DNA of 64,000 nt from Amarolinea sp964580725 (GTDB taxonomy: Bacteria > Chloroflexota > Anaerolineae > SSC4 > Amarolineaceae), in NCBI GenBank assembly GCA_964580725.1, contig CAZOLV010000012.1, positions 1 to 64,000 of the forward strand. The letters are read 5' to 3'. The notes beneath the pieces are model-generated. The model was given only the letters and a program-made list of their open reading frames with translations. It did not search any database and was not told the DNA's origin. Position 1 is the first letter of the stretch. Each line of letters opens with the position of its first letter. A program made the position numbers and the translations under genes. This document shows, piece after piece, positions 34,525-43,358 of this stretch.

Positions 34525-37368
34525 ATGACCAGACTGCTGATCTATCTGCTGATTGCGCTTGTGTCGAGCGGTGCTTTGCCGGCGGCCAGGCGCCTACCGT
34601 TCGACCCGGCAGAGCCGCCGCAGGCGGTCTTCATCCTGCTGCGCCAACAGGCCGATCTGCGCGCCCCCGCCGCCCTGCCCGACTGGACGGCGCGTGGGCG
34701 GGCGGTCTATCAGGCGCTGCGCACAACCGCCGCACGCACGCAGGCGCCGCTTTTGGCGCAGTTGCAGCGCTTCGAGGCCGCCGGCCAGGTCGCAGCGGTG
34801 CAGCCGCTGTGGATCGTCAACGCCATCGCCCTGCGCGCCGGTGACGCCGTGTTGCGGACGCTGGCCGCACATCCCGACGTCGCCAGCATCGTCCCCAACC
34901 GCAAGCTGACGCCGCCCGCCGTGCAGATCGGCCCTGGCTCGGCGATGGGGCCGGGGGCGGTCGAATGGGGCGTCAACAAGATTCGCGCCCCGGAGGTTTG
35001 GAGCGTCTATGGCGTCACCGGGGCAGGCGCGGTCGTCGCCAACGTGGACACCGGCGTTGATTACAGCCATCCGGCGCTCGTCAACCAGTATCGCGGCAAT
35101 CTGGGCGGCGGTCTGTTCGATCACAACTTCAACTGGTACGATCCCACCGGCCTGTACCCGGCGCCCGCGGCGGTGGAGGGCAGTCACGGCACCCACGTCA
35201 TGGGCACCGAGGTCGGTTGGGACGGCGGCGCCAACCAGATTGGCGTGGCGCCCGGCGCACGTTGGCTGGCCGCCTATGGCTGCTGCCCCGACAATCTGTC
35301 GTTGTTACTGGCGCAGCAGTTCATGCTGGCCCCCACCGATCTGGCGGGCAACGACCCCAACCCGGATCTGCGCCCGCACGTGCTCAATCAGTCGTGGGGC
35401 GGGCCGGGCGGCAGCGAAATCTTCCAGCCGGCGCTGGCGGCGCTGCGGGCCAGCGGCATCTTCTCCAGCATTTCGGCGGGCAACGCGGGCAGCGCCTGCG
35501 GCACGCTTGGCTCTCCCGGCGACAATCCGCTGGTTTTCAGCGTTGGCTCGACCGACAGCAACGACAACATCGCCGGCACATCGTCGCGCGGCCCCAACCC
35601 CTTCAGCGGCAAGACCGGCCCGGAGATCAGCGCCCCTGGCGTCTCGGTGCGTTCCAGCGTGGCGGGCGGCTCCTACCAGAACTACAGCGGCACCTCGATG
35701 GCCGCGCCGCACGTCGCCGGCGCGGTCGCGCTGTTGATTGCGCTGGAACCGAAGCTGGCCGGCCAGGTGGAGCAGATCGAAGAACTGCTGCGCCGCACGG
35801 CGACGCCCCGCGCCAGCCTCCAATCGTGCGGCAACGTACCGGGCAGCGCCGTTCCCAACAACGCCTTCGGCTGGGGCCGTCTCGATGTCAAAGCGGCGGC
35901 CGATCTGATCTGGCAGGCGGGCTATCTGGCGGGTCAGGCGACGAGTCAGGGGACGCCGCTGCCCGGCGCTGTCGTGACTTTCAGCCGCAACGGCGCCAAC
36001 CTGACGACGACGACCGATGCGTTTGGCGCATTTCGTGTACTGGCCGGCGCCGGCGCATGGACGGTATCCGCCAGCGCCCCCGATCACAGCGCAACCGTCA
36101 GCGTCACGGCAACGATCAGCCACGATCTGACGACGATCCTCGACCTGGCGTTGGACCCACTGGCGCCAGCGGTCATCTCTGGCCATGTGCGCGACCGGGT
36201 GACGGCAGAGGGCGTGCCGGCCCTGGTGATGCTGGCCGATCAAGATGCGGCGCCGCCCGCCTTCGCCGACGCATCCGGCTGGTATTCGCTCACCGTTCCC
36301 ATGCTGCCCGCCGGACTGACCGCCCTTGATCTGCAGATCGAACACCCCGGCTTTACGCCGCTGCGGCAGCGCGTGGAGATCAGCGGCAGCGCCGCGCTCG
36401 ATTTCGAGCTGGACGCCCGCCCCAACTACACCTGCCTGGACGACCGCCAGCCGGGCGGCCCGCTCTTTGCCTGGGTGGACGCCAGCGGCGGCACGGCCTA
36501 CCGCCTGGGCGATGACGCCAGCACCGCTTTTTTGCCCCTGGCGCAGCCGTTCACCTACTTTGGCGCACCCTACACCAGCCTGACAGTGAACTCCAACGGC
36601 TATCTCTACTTCGGCGGCGCCTGGTGGTCACGTGTGCAGATGATGATTCCGTTCGAAGGCCCGCCCAATGCGGCGTTGATGGCGCTCGGCGAGGACCTCA
36701 ACCCGGCGCAGGGTGCGCAGGGCATGGTCTATGTGCAGTCGTTGCCGGGGCGTTTCGTGGCGCAGTGGCAGGATGTGCAGCACTGGGCCAGCGGCGATCC
36801 AGAGACGTTCCAGATCGTGCTCGATCTGGCGACGGGCGCCATTCTGTACCAGTATCAGACGCTCAGTTGGCCCGACTATACCACGGTGGGGCTGGAAGAC
36901 AGCGCCGGCGGCGCCGGTCAGCTCTATTCGTATGCCAATTCGGCCGATCTACAGCCGGGGCGCGCCGTGCGCTTTACCCCGGCCAGCGGCAACGCCGTCG
37001 CCTGGGGTTGCGATCATGCCTTCACGCTGACCGCCGCCCCGCACGCGCAGGCCAATCTGGCGACGTTCGATCTGCACTGGAACGAGGTGGGCTTTGGCGG
37101 TGCGCCGTCCGCTGTATTGACGGCCACCGTGCCTGTCAACAGCATCTTTGCGGCGGCCTCCGGCGGCGTCACGCCGGTGGATGGCGTTTTAACGTGGAAT
37201 CTGGGGAATTTGCGTCCGCGGGTCAGCGGCCAGGCCTGGTTCAGCGTGCGTCCCAACGGCGCCCTGGTCACGACCACGGCCCGCATCGGCGACGCCAGCG
37301 GCCAACAGCGCACCGCCACGGCCAGCGCCGCCGCACCCGGCATCGTCTGGCTGCCACTGCTGCCCTGA
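34525..37368 (+). CDS. Secreted subtilisin-like protease (S8) with C-terminal beta domains
   Basis: 947 residues from ATG 34525 (AAGGAG upstream); the open frame extends to 34468 but without a ribosome-binding site. A signal peptide (about 1-22) is followed by a prodomain with an I9-like fold. The S8 domain has Asp175 (NVDTGVDY), His221 (GSHGTHVMG), Asn320 (SAGNAG) and Ser391 (GTSMAAPHVAGAVAL). Two carboxypeptidase-regulatory-like beta-sandwich repeats follow (about 470-640), then a region resembling extracellular adhesion-type domains (NSNGYLYFGG). Third in the CHAT-SIR2/STAND-WD40 operon, 78 bases downstream, but exported. It may act outside the cell, or simply share the promoter. Confidence 0.85.
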   Translation: MTRLLIYLLIALVSSGALPAARRLPFDPAEPPQAVFILLRQQADLRAPAALPDWTARGRAVYQALRTTAARTQAPLLAQLQRFEAAGQVAAVQPLWIVNAIALRAGDAVLRTLAAHPDVASIVPNRKLTPPAVQIGPGSAMGPGAVEWGVNKIRAPEVWSVYGVTGAGAVVANVDTGVDYSHPALVNQYRGNLGGGLFDHNFNWYDPTGLYPAPAAVEGSHGTHVMGTEVGWDGGANQIGVAPGARWLAAYGCCPDNLSLLLAQQFMLAPTDLAGNDPNPDLRPHVLNQSWGGPGGSEIFQPALAALRASGIFSSISAGNAGSACGTLGSPGDNPLVFSVGSTDSNDNIAGTSSRGPNPFSGKTGPEISAPGVSVRSSVAGGSYQNYSGTSMAAPHVAGAVALLIALEPKLAGQVEQIEELLRRTATPRASLQSCGNVPGSAVPNNAFGWGRLDVKAAADLIWQAGYLAGQATSQGTPLPGAVVTFSRNGANLTTTTDAFGAFRVLAGAGAWTVSASAPDHSATVSVTATISHDLTTILDLALDPLAPAVISGHVRDRVTAEGVPALVMLADQDAAPPAFADASGWYSLTVPMLPAGLTALDLQIEHPGFTPLRQRVEISGSAALDFELDARPNYTCLDDRQPGGPLFAWVDASGGTAYRLGDDASTAFLPLAQPFTYFGAPYTSLTVNSNGYLYFGGAWWSRVQMMIPFEGPPNAALMALGEDLNPAQGAQGMVYVQSLPGRFVAQWQDVQHWASGDPETFQIVLDLATGAILYQYQTLSWPDYTTVGLEDSAGGAGQLYSYANSADLQPGRAVRFTPASGNAVAWGCDHAFTLTAAPHAQANLATFDLHWNEVGFGGAPSAVLTATVPVNSIFAAASGGVTPVDGVLTWNLGNLRPRVSGQAWFSVRPNGALVTTTARIGDASGQQRTATASAAAPGIVWLPLLP

Positions 37369-37373
37369 TCGCC

Positions 37374-37730
37374 TCCCCAAATTCGGCGAGCAGGATGGCA
37401 CCCCCCGGAATCGGGGGCCAGGGGGCAACACCCTCCGGAATCGGGGGCCAGGGGGCAACNNNNNNNNNNNNNNNNNNNNNNNNNNNNNNNNNNNNNNNNN
37501 NNNNNNNNNNNNNNNNNNNNNNNNNNNNNNNNNNNNNNNNNNNNNNNNNNNNNNNNNNNAATCGGGGGCCAGGGGGCAACACCCTCCGGAATCGGGGGCC
37601 AGGGGGCAACACCCTCCGGAATCGGGGGCCAGGGGGCAACACCCCCCGGAATCGGGGGCCAGGGGGCAACACCCCCCGGAATCGGGGGCCAGGGGGCAAC
37701 ACCCCCCGGAATCGGGGGCCAGGGGGGGCG
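37374..37730. repeat. 30-bp tandem array of the dispersed palindromic repeat, with N gap
   Basis: Eight visible units of 30 bp (ATCGGGGGCCAGGGGGCAAC plus ACCCTCCGGA or ACCCCCCGGA), two before and six after the N run at 37460-37559. They fill the 363-base intergenic stretch between the convergent subtilase and histidine-kinase genes. The bases either side of the gap (37409-37459 and 37560-37610) are identical over 51 bases, so the true copy number is unknown. Units are adjacent with no unique spacers. Confidence 0.85.
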
Positions 37731-37731
37731 A

Positions 37732-39522
37732 CTACGCGGCCCCGTGAGCGATTGGCAGCCAGACGCGCACCGTCGTCCCCTGGCCCGGTTGCGAGACGAG
37801 TTCCAGCCGGCCGCCGAGCAGTTGCGTGCGCTCTTGAATGCCCATCAGCCCGAAATGGCCGCGCCGGGCGAAATTGTCGGCGGAGAAGGGCTGTTCGAAA
37901 CCGCCGCCGTTGTCGCTGACCTGCAGCAGCACCCCTTCGGCGTCGCTTTCGAGCAGGGCCTGCACAGCAGTGGCCTGGGCGTGCTTGCTGACGTTGGCCA
38001 GCGTTTCCTGGAAGATGCGGAAAAGGGCCAGCTCTTGGTCGCTGCCCAGTCCACGCGCCGAGCCGCGCACCGTCAGTTCCACCTCGATGCCCTCATTTTC
38101 GTGCATCTGATTGGCCAGAAAACGCAACGCCGGCGCCAGGCCCAGGTCTTCCAACACCAGGGGGCGCAGCTCACGACTGAAGCGTCGCGCCTCGGCCGCC
38201 ACGCCGCTCACCTGCTGGCGCAGTCCCGCCATCTGCCCGGCCAGTTCAGGGTCATTCTGATTGCTCTCCAGGTATTCGAGCCGGCGCGCCACTGCCGCCA
38301 GGGCCTGCACCGTGCCGTCGTGCAGTTCGCGCGCAATGCGCCGGCGTTCCTCTTCCTGCGTGCGGATGACCGCTGCCACATAGCTACGTTGGGCGGCGCG
38401 AGATTGGGCGACTTGGTGCGCCATGTCGTCGAAGGCGGCAGCCAGCGTGCGCAATTCACGGATGCCGCCGCCATCCACATGCGTCACCTCGGCGCCGGCC
38501 GCCAGGCGCGCCGCCTGCGCCGCCAACCGATTGATCGGCTCTGTCACGCGGCGCGCCCCCAACGGCAGCCAAAATAGCCCCAAGAGCATACCGACCCCTA
38601 GAACGAGCAGCGCCGTTCCAAGCAGCGGGCGCACAGGCGCCGTCAGCGCCGCAAACGACTCCCGCGTCACCAGGCCCCAACCGCTGGCCGTCACGCTTGC
38701 GTAGCCGTAGACGATCCGTTCGCCGCCCGCGTCTGCCACCATGGCGTCCTGATTGCCCTGCAGCACGCGCTGGACGACCGGCTCTGGGCGCAGGTCATGC
38801 CCCAACAACCCGGCGTCAGGATGAGAGATGGCGCGCCCCTGGCGATCCACCAGGAAAGCGACGCCCCGTTCACCGATGCGCAGACGGCGAATATCGTCGC
38901 CCAGGCGTTGGTTGCGCAAACGAAAGACGCCAGCCAGCGCCCCGGTCACATCACCGCTTGGGCTGAAGATCGGCGTCAGGATGACCAGGATGCTGTCGGC
39001 GCCATCCGGCTGATCGAGGATGTCCGAAAAGGCGGGCGCACGCAGGGCGCGCACACTGCGGAAGTAGGGTTCCACGTTGGCCAGCGTATGATCGGCGCCG
39101 GTGGGCGCAAAGATGGTGATCGGCTGTCCGGAAGGATCGAGGATGAAGACGCCGCCATCGAACGGCGCCAGTTGTTCGGCGGCGTCGCGCAGCACGGCCA
39201 GCCGGCGCAGCCTGTCGCTGGCGCGCACGCCAGGGTCGTTGCTGAGCACGGCCAGAATATCGGCGTAGTTTTCTAGTTTCTCCGAAATGCGTTGGGCGGT
39301 GATGGCGGCGATTTCACGGTCACGCGCAATGATGAGCTGCGTGACGATCTGCTGATAGGCCATCGTGCTGACGGCCAGAATCACGAGCAACAGCAGGCCA
39401 AAGGGCAGCAGCAGCCACAGAATCGCCTGCATACGCAGCGAATCGAGACGATCGGCCAGGCGTTCGTGGGTTGGTTTCGATGCGGCCGGCGGCGCGCCGG
39501 CCCGGCGCAGGATCGGAGTCAC
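37732..39522 (-). CDS. Sensor histidine kinase (Cache-HAMP-HisKA_3-HATPase)
   Basis: 596 residues with a GTG start overlapping the response-regulator stop by 4 bases. TM helix 1 (about 33-57), an extracellular double-Cache-like sensor (about 60-300), TM helix 2 and a HAMP domain follow. Next is the NarL-partner dimerisation motif ARELHDGTVQALAAVARRLE with the phospho-His in ELHDG. HATPase_c closes it with a DNGGGF N/G box and GLMGIQERTQLLGG. It phosphorylates the LuxR-type regulator next door. The ligand for the Cache domain is unknown, but small carboxylates or amino acids are usual. Confidence 0.9.
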   Translation of the reverse strand: MTPILRRAGAPPAASKPTHERLADRLDSLRMQAILWLLLPFGLLLLVILAVSTMAYQQIVTQLIIARDREIAAITAQRISEKLENYADILAVLSNDPGVRASDRLRRLAVLRDAAEQLAPFDGGVFILDPSGQPITIFAPTGADHTLANVEPYFRSVRALRAPAFSDILDQPDGADSILVILTPIFSPSGDVTGALAGVFRLRNQRLGDDIRRLRIGERGVAFLVDRQGRAISHPDAGLLGHDLRPEPVVQRVLQGNQDAMVADAGGERIVYGYASVTASGWGLVTRESFAALTAPVRPLLGTALLVLGVGMLLGLFWLPLGARRVTEPINRLAAQAARLAAGAEVTHVDGGGIRELRTLAAAFDDMAHQVAQSRAAQRSYVAAVIRTQEEERRRIARELHDGTVQALAAVARRLEYLESNQNDPELAGQMAGLRQQVSGVAAEARRFSRELRPLVLEDLGLAPALRFLANQMHENEGIEVELTVRGSARGLGSDQELALFRIFQETLANVSKHAQATAVQALLESDAEGVLLQVSDNGGGFEQPFSADNFARRGHFGLMGIQERTQLLGGRLELVSQPGQGTTVRVWLPIAHGAA

Positions 39523-40172
39523 GATGGGCGCAGCAGGTTTCGTTTCATCGCCATCAGAATGGCTTCGGTGCGCGAGTTGACGCCGAGTTTGGCGAAGATG
39601 TTGCTCAGATGCGTCTGCACGGTGCGGTCGCTGATGACCAGAGCGTCGGCCATTTGCTTGTTGGTCATCCCCTGCGCCAGCAGTTTCAGCACTTCCATCT
39701 CGCGCCCCGTCAGCGCCTCGATCTCATCATCGCCGTGCGCCGCCTTGCGCCCGCTGACGCGGTGCACCAGCTTGCGCACGATGCTTGGCGCCATGGCCGA
39801 TTCACCCGCGGCGACGTCACGAATCGCTTTGACCAGTTCGGAGACGGGCGCTGTTTTGAGCAGATACCCACTGGCGCCCGCTTCCAGCAGCGCAAAGACG
39901 TACTCATCGTCGTCGTGCGCCGTCAGGACCAGCACCTGCACCTCTGGCAGGCGGGCGCGAATCTGGCGCGTCGCCTCGATGCCGTTGACGCCGGGCATGC
40001 GCACGTCCATCACCACGATGTCGGGGCGCAGCACTTCGGCCAGGCGCATTGCTTCGGCGCCGTCGTTGGCCTCACCGACGACAGTCAGGTCAGGTTCGCG
40101 CGTCAGCATGGCCAGGGTGCCCTGGCGCAGCATCACATGGTCATCGGCGAGTAGCAAGCGAATCGCGGGCAT
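39519..40172 (-). CDS. NarL/FixJ-family response regulator
   Basis: 217 residues. The receiver domain (1-125) has DD near residues 10-11, the phospho-Asp in VVMDVRMPG and the conserved Lys in YLLKTAP. A LuxR-type HTH (about 148-210; LTGREMEVLKLLAQGMTNKQ) binds DNA on phosphorylation. It is coupled with the histidine kinase downstream and lies 26 bases after a TolB-like lipoprotein gene, so all three probably form one operon. Confidence 0.95.
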   Translation of the reverse strand: MPAIRLLLADDHVMLRQGTLAMLTREPDLTVVGEANDGAEAMRLAEVLRPDIVVMDVRMPGVNGIEATRQIRARLPEVQVLVLTAHDDDEYVFALLEAGASGYLLKTAPVSELVKAIRDVAAGESAMAPSIVRKLVHRVSGRKAAHGDDEIEALTGREMEVLKLLAQGMTNKQMADALVISDRTVQTHLSNIFAKLGVNSRTEAILMAMKRNLLRPS

Positions 40173-40198
40173 GGGTTGAAATCACCTTCCAGAAGGGT

Positions 40199-41374
40199 CT
40201 ATTTTGGTTGTCGGAAAACGGTCGCTGCGCCCCCCACAGCCGTCTGTTGGGCGCTGCCGGCGCCGTTGGCGGGCACAGTCCAGATGGTGCTCTTGCCGTC
40301 ACGCGCCTGACGAGTGAACAGGATGGCGTCGCCGTTGGGGAACCATTGCGGGTCGAGCAGGGCATCGTTGGACGCTTGCACCAACAGGCGCGTCAGGCGA
40401 CGGGACAGGTCATAGGTGCGCAGGGCGGCGCCGCCCTTGTCCTGGCTGACGAAGGCCAACTGCTGGCCGTCTGGCGACCAGACCGGCCCGCCGCTGGCGT
40501 CGGCCACGTTGCGCAGCCCCACTCCGCCGCTGCTGACCAGCCACAGGGAGCCTTGACCATCGTTGAACGCCACCTGGCTACCATCTGGTGACCAGGCGTA
40601 GGAGGCGTTGGCGCCGTGCGGCGGCAGGGGCAGGGGCGTGCCGCCGGTCAGATAGAAGATGTAGGCACTGCGCCCTGGGTCGAACAAGAAGCGGGTGCTG
40701 TCAGGCGACCAGATGATGTGCGGCGGGCACAGTTCTGTGGCTTCGAGCGGCGAAAGCAGCACACGGCCCAGACTGCGCATCCCCGTGCCGTCGGCTTTGA
40801 CCAGCCTGGCTTCGGCGACATTGGCGCGCGGGTTTTCGATGAAGGCGATCGTTTCGCCGTTGGGCGACCAGGTGGGTGAAACATAACGCTGACCGCCGCC
40901 CGCCAGCACGGCGCTGCTGCCGGCCTGATCGAGCAGTCGGGCGCGGATATCTACGCCATCGCTGAAGTAGACGCCCTGGCTGCTCGGCAACCAGGAGACG
41001 ATCTGCACCGGCCCTTTGCTGATCTGCACGGGTGCGTTGTTGTTGTTGTTGGCGCCGTCGAGCGTCGCGACCCACCAGGCGCCGTTTTGATCCTGATAGG
41101 CGACGCGGCTGCCGTCTGGGCTGATGGCGTAGGGAATGCAGCCGGTGCGTACGTTGTTGGCCAGCCTGCGGGTGGCTTCGGTCTCCAGAGAGAGCAGATG
41201 CAGTTCTCCCGTTTGCAAATAGAGGAGGCTCATTTCCACGGGCACGCCGCGCAGGTCGCTCGGTTTGGTCGCAGCCGCGACGCAGCTCGCCAGCAGCAGG
41301 CTGACGACAGTCAGCAGCACGACGAGCCGTCCGCGCCAGGCGCCCGTCCGGCGGCGCCGATCGAGTTGTTTCAT
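40199..41374 (-). CDS. TolB-like beta-propeller lipoprotein
   Basis: 391 residues from ATG 41374. The signal peptide ends in a lipobox (VVSLLLASC), so it is a lipoprotein facing the cell exterior. The rest is a TolB-like propeller with about six WSPDG/FSPDG-type blades (YAISPDGSRVAY, WSPDSTRFLF, WSPDGQQLAF). Such proteins often serve as extracellular sensors or scaffolds. ATG 41392 is an alternative start. The frame is open further upstream only through a 9-bp repeat encoding poly-Asp/Asn, which I take as untranslated in this frame. It is cotranscribed with the regulator and kinase. Confidence 0.8.
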   Translation of the reverse strand: MKQLDRRRRTGAWRGRLVVLLTVVSLLLASCVAAATKPSDLRGVPVEMSLLYLQTGELHLLSLETEATRRLANNVRTGCIPYAISPDGSRVAYQDQNGAWWVATLDGANNNNNAPVQISKGPVQIVSWLPSSQGVYFSDGVDIRARLLDQAGSSAVLAGGGQRYVSPTWSPNGETIAFIENPRANVAEARLVKADGTGMRSLGRVLLSPLEATELCPPHIIWSPDSTRFLFDPGRSAYIFYLTGGTPLPLPPHGANASYAWSPDGSQVAFNDGQGSLWLVSSGGVGLRNVADASGGPVWSPDGQQLAFVSQDKGGAALRTYDLSRRLTRLLVQASNDALLDPQWFPNGDAILFTRQARDGKSTIWTVPANGAGSAQQTAVGGAATVFRQPK

Positions 41375-41394
41375 GGCGGTCAGAATTCCCATCT

Positions 41395-41475
41395 CGTCAT
41401 CATCGTCATCATCGTCATCATCGTCATCATCGTTATCATCGTTATCATCGTTATCATCGTTATCATCGTTATCAT
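41395..41475. repeat. 9-bp microsatellite in the lipoprotein gene's 5' leader
   Basis: Nine contiguous 9-bp units: four CGTCATCAT (41395-41430) then five CGTTATCAT (41431-41475). It lies between the promoter (41495-41523) and the start codon of the lipoprotein operon. On the mRNA it reads ATGATAACG and ATGATGACG, so it contains a run of AUGs in a frame other than the lipoprotein's. That frame stops (TGA) 5 bases before ATG 41374. Confidence 0.9.
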
Positions 41476-41494
41476 CGTCAAGCGAATCGCGCTT

Positions 41495-41523
41495 AGTATA
41501 CTCGCTCCATCTTGAATGGTCAA
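41495..41523 (-). promoter_or_regulatory. Sigma70-type promoter of the lipoprotein-TCS operon
   Basis: On the minus strand TTGACC (41518-41523), 17-base spacer, TATACT (41495-41500): 5/6 and 5/6 matches with ideal spacing. Transcription would start near 41488, just before the 9-bp repeat. Confidence 0.65.
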
Positions 41524-41693
41524 CCGGCAAGTTACGCAAGCAGCCTACGCGAAACGGCGTACACAGGTCAAGGCCCGCGGGCAGACAATGCTGTGCTGCG
41601 CCGCTCTTGACAAACCCATGACCTGTTGCTACTATCCACATTGCGATCTCGATTGTTACCGCACAGCCATCGGCGCCGAAGGCCGGGAACAAC

Positions 41694-41722
41694 GCCCCCC
41701 GAATTCGGGGGCCGGGGGGCGG
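41694..41722. repeat. Dispersed palindromic GC repeat, single copy
   Basis: CCCCCCGAATTCGGGGG followed by CCGGGGGGC, in the 390-base region between the lipoprotein start and the AAA-nuclease pseudogene. The rest of that region holds the promoter and microsatellite listed separately; I see no other gene there. Confidence 0.7.
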
Positions 41723-41782
41723 CCACAACCGCAGCGCCCGTCGCTTATCGGATGACCATCGAGCGTCACGAAAGGAGCAGCA

Positions 41783-42459
41783 ATGCGGCGATTCTCATCC
41801 TATGGACCGGTAGACACCGGTTTGCACTTCTATGCGCCGCGCCAGGCATTGGTCGAGCGCGCCTGCGCCGAGTTGTTGGGGGAAGATCCGGCGAAGGGCG
41901 GTCACTACATCCTGCACAGCGTGGCGCTCGTCGGGGTGCGAGGAGTCTTGGGAATCGAGAGCCGTAGCGGTTCGCCCTTCAACGTGCAGCAGAGTTTGCA
42001 CATTCCAATTCGTGCAGAAGCGGTTGTTCAACTACTTTGCGCGCGACCTGGTGGGAGACCTGGGGCGCTTGTACGGGGCTTTGGAGGAGATGAGCGACAT
42101 CATCACGGCGGAGCGGTTGCATCTTGTATCGCTATCTGGCCGATTTCCTGCAGAGTTACCGGGGACGGGTGTGGCCGGAATTTCCAACCGGCAACGGCAA
42201 GGTAGATCTGTTGATTTCGTACAGCGGGGCGATGTACGGGCTGGAGGTGAGGAGCTTTACCAACCTGCCCGACTACCAGCGCAGTCTGCAGCAGGCGGCA
42301 GGTTACGGGCGGCAGTTGGGGTTGAGCGAGGTGACGCTGGCCCTCTTCGTCGAACAGGTGGATGACGCCAATCGCGCTCGCTTCGAAGTGGAAGTGGTTT
42401 TGACCGATGCCGACACGAGCGTGCGGGTGGCGCCGGTCTTCGTACAAATAGGAAGCTAA
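41783..42459 (+). pseudogene. Decayed AAA ATPase with C-terminal PD-(D/E)XK-like nuclease
   Basis: Pieces of one protein lie in three frames. The N-terminus is at 41783 (MRRFSSYGPVDTGLHFYAPR, then ALVERACAELLGEDPAKGGHYI), as in AAA-like ATPases of Chloroflexota. NYFARDLVGDLGRLYGALEE lies near 42022-42081. The nuclease end lies at 42124-42459, with GNGKVDLLISYSGAMYGLEV as the PD-(D/E)XK-like core. No intact Walker A or B remains; the region where Walker A should follow HYI is scrambled. The total is only 677 bases, so most of the ATPase is deleted. The family comparison is from memory, not a search. Confidence 0.6.
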
Positions 42460-42491
42460 CCCTCGTAGTCCAGAACATTGGTCAACGAGCA

Positions 42492-43358
42492 TTGAATGAA
42501 ACGGAACAGAGCGTGCTGACAGAAGAAACCCTGTTGAATGAACGACGGCTGCGTTATCGCCAGTCACCGGAACGACGTATCGAGACGCCGGCGCAGGCGC
42601 TCGCTTTTCTTGACGAGGTTGGTTTGTCTCTCCTCTTTTCGGCGCAGGACATCGAACTGCCCAGCCTCTACGGGGCGCTGCGCGGCGACGATCAATCGCC
42701 GCCCATGCACCATCAGGAGCGGGAGTTGGGACTGGCCTGGCAGTGGAAGGACGATCTGCCCATTGCCGGCCGGGTGCTCTATGGCAAGTTCTTGCGCCGC
42801 AAGCCGGTTTTCGTCAGCCTGGAACTGGCGCCTTGCCTCTACGCCCTGAGCGGCAGTTATGGCGAGGTGGACGATTTTCAAGAGTTGTTCAAAGATGGTA
42901 AACTCACCGCCGAAGCGCGCCAGGTGGCCGAAGCGCTCCTGCTGCATGGGGCGCTGCCGACCAGCGAGCTGCGCCGGGTGGCCCGTCTGGCCGGCGCCGC
43001 CAACGCCGCACGGTTCGACCGGGCGTTGGCCGAATTGCAGATGAAATGGCAGATCGTCAAAGTGGGCATTTCCAGCGCCAACGCCTGGAAATACTGCTAT
43101 GTCTATGACCTTCTCCCGCGCCGCTTTCCCACCATCCCGCAGGCGGCCCGCCAGATCAGCAGCCGCGAGGCACAGCGCCGGCTGTTGATCGCTTACCTGA
43201 ACACCGTCATCGCAGCCACACCGACTCGAATTTGTCGCCTTTTCGACTGGAAGGTCGAAGAGTTGGAAAAAGCGATCACACATCTGACAAACGCTCATTT
43301 GCTGCAGCGTGACGTCATGATCGAAGGACGCTCAGAATGGTACCTGCAATGCCGCTAG
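42492..43358 (+). CDS. AlkZ/YcaQ-related winged-helix protein
   Basis: 288 residues with a TTG start (GTG 42513 is an alternative). The sequence resembles short relatives of the AlkZ/YcaQ DNA glycosylases, made of tandem winged helices: LGLAWQWKDDLPIAGRVLYG, an SYGEVDDFQELF loop, and a C-terminal wHTH (ARQISSREAQRRLLIAYLNT). I do not see a convincing QxD-type catalytic motif of true AlkZ, so glycosylase activity is uncertain. It directly follows the AAA-nuclease pseudogene and overlaps the metallophosphoesterase by 22 bases. Confidence 0.5.
   Translation: MNETEQSVLTEETLLNERRLRYRQSPERRIETPAQALAFLDEVGLSLLFSAQDIELPSLYGALRGDDQSPPMHHQERELGLAWQWKDDLPIAGRVLYGKFLRRKPVFVSLELAPCLYALSGSYGEVDDFQELFKDGKLTAEARQVAEALLLHGALPTSELRRVARLAGAANAARFDRALAELQMKWQIVKVGISSANAWKYCYVYDLLPRRFPTIPQAARQISSREAQRRLLIAYLNTVIAATPTRICRLFDWKVEELEKAITHLTNAHLLQRDVMIEGRSEWYLQCR

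Noticed and set aside
37374..37730. The 30-bp array as a CRISPR
   Set aside because: Units are directly adjacent with no unique spacers, and there are no cas genes nearby. It is a tandem repeat.
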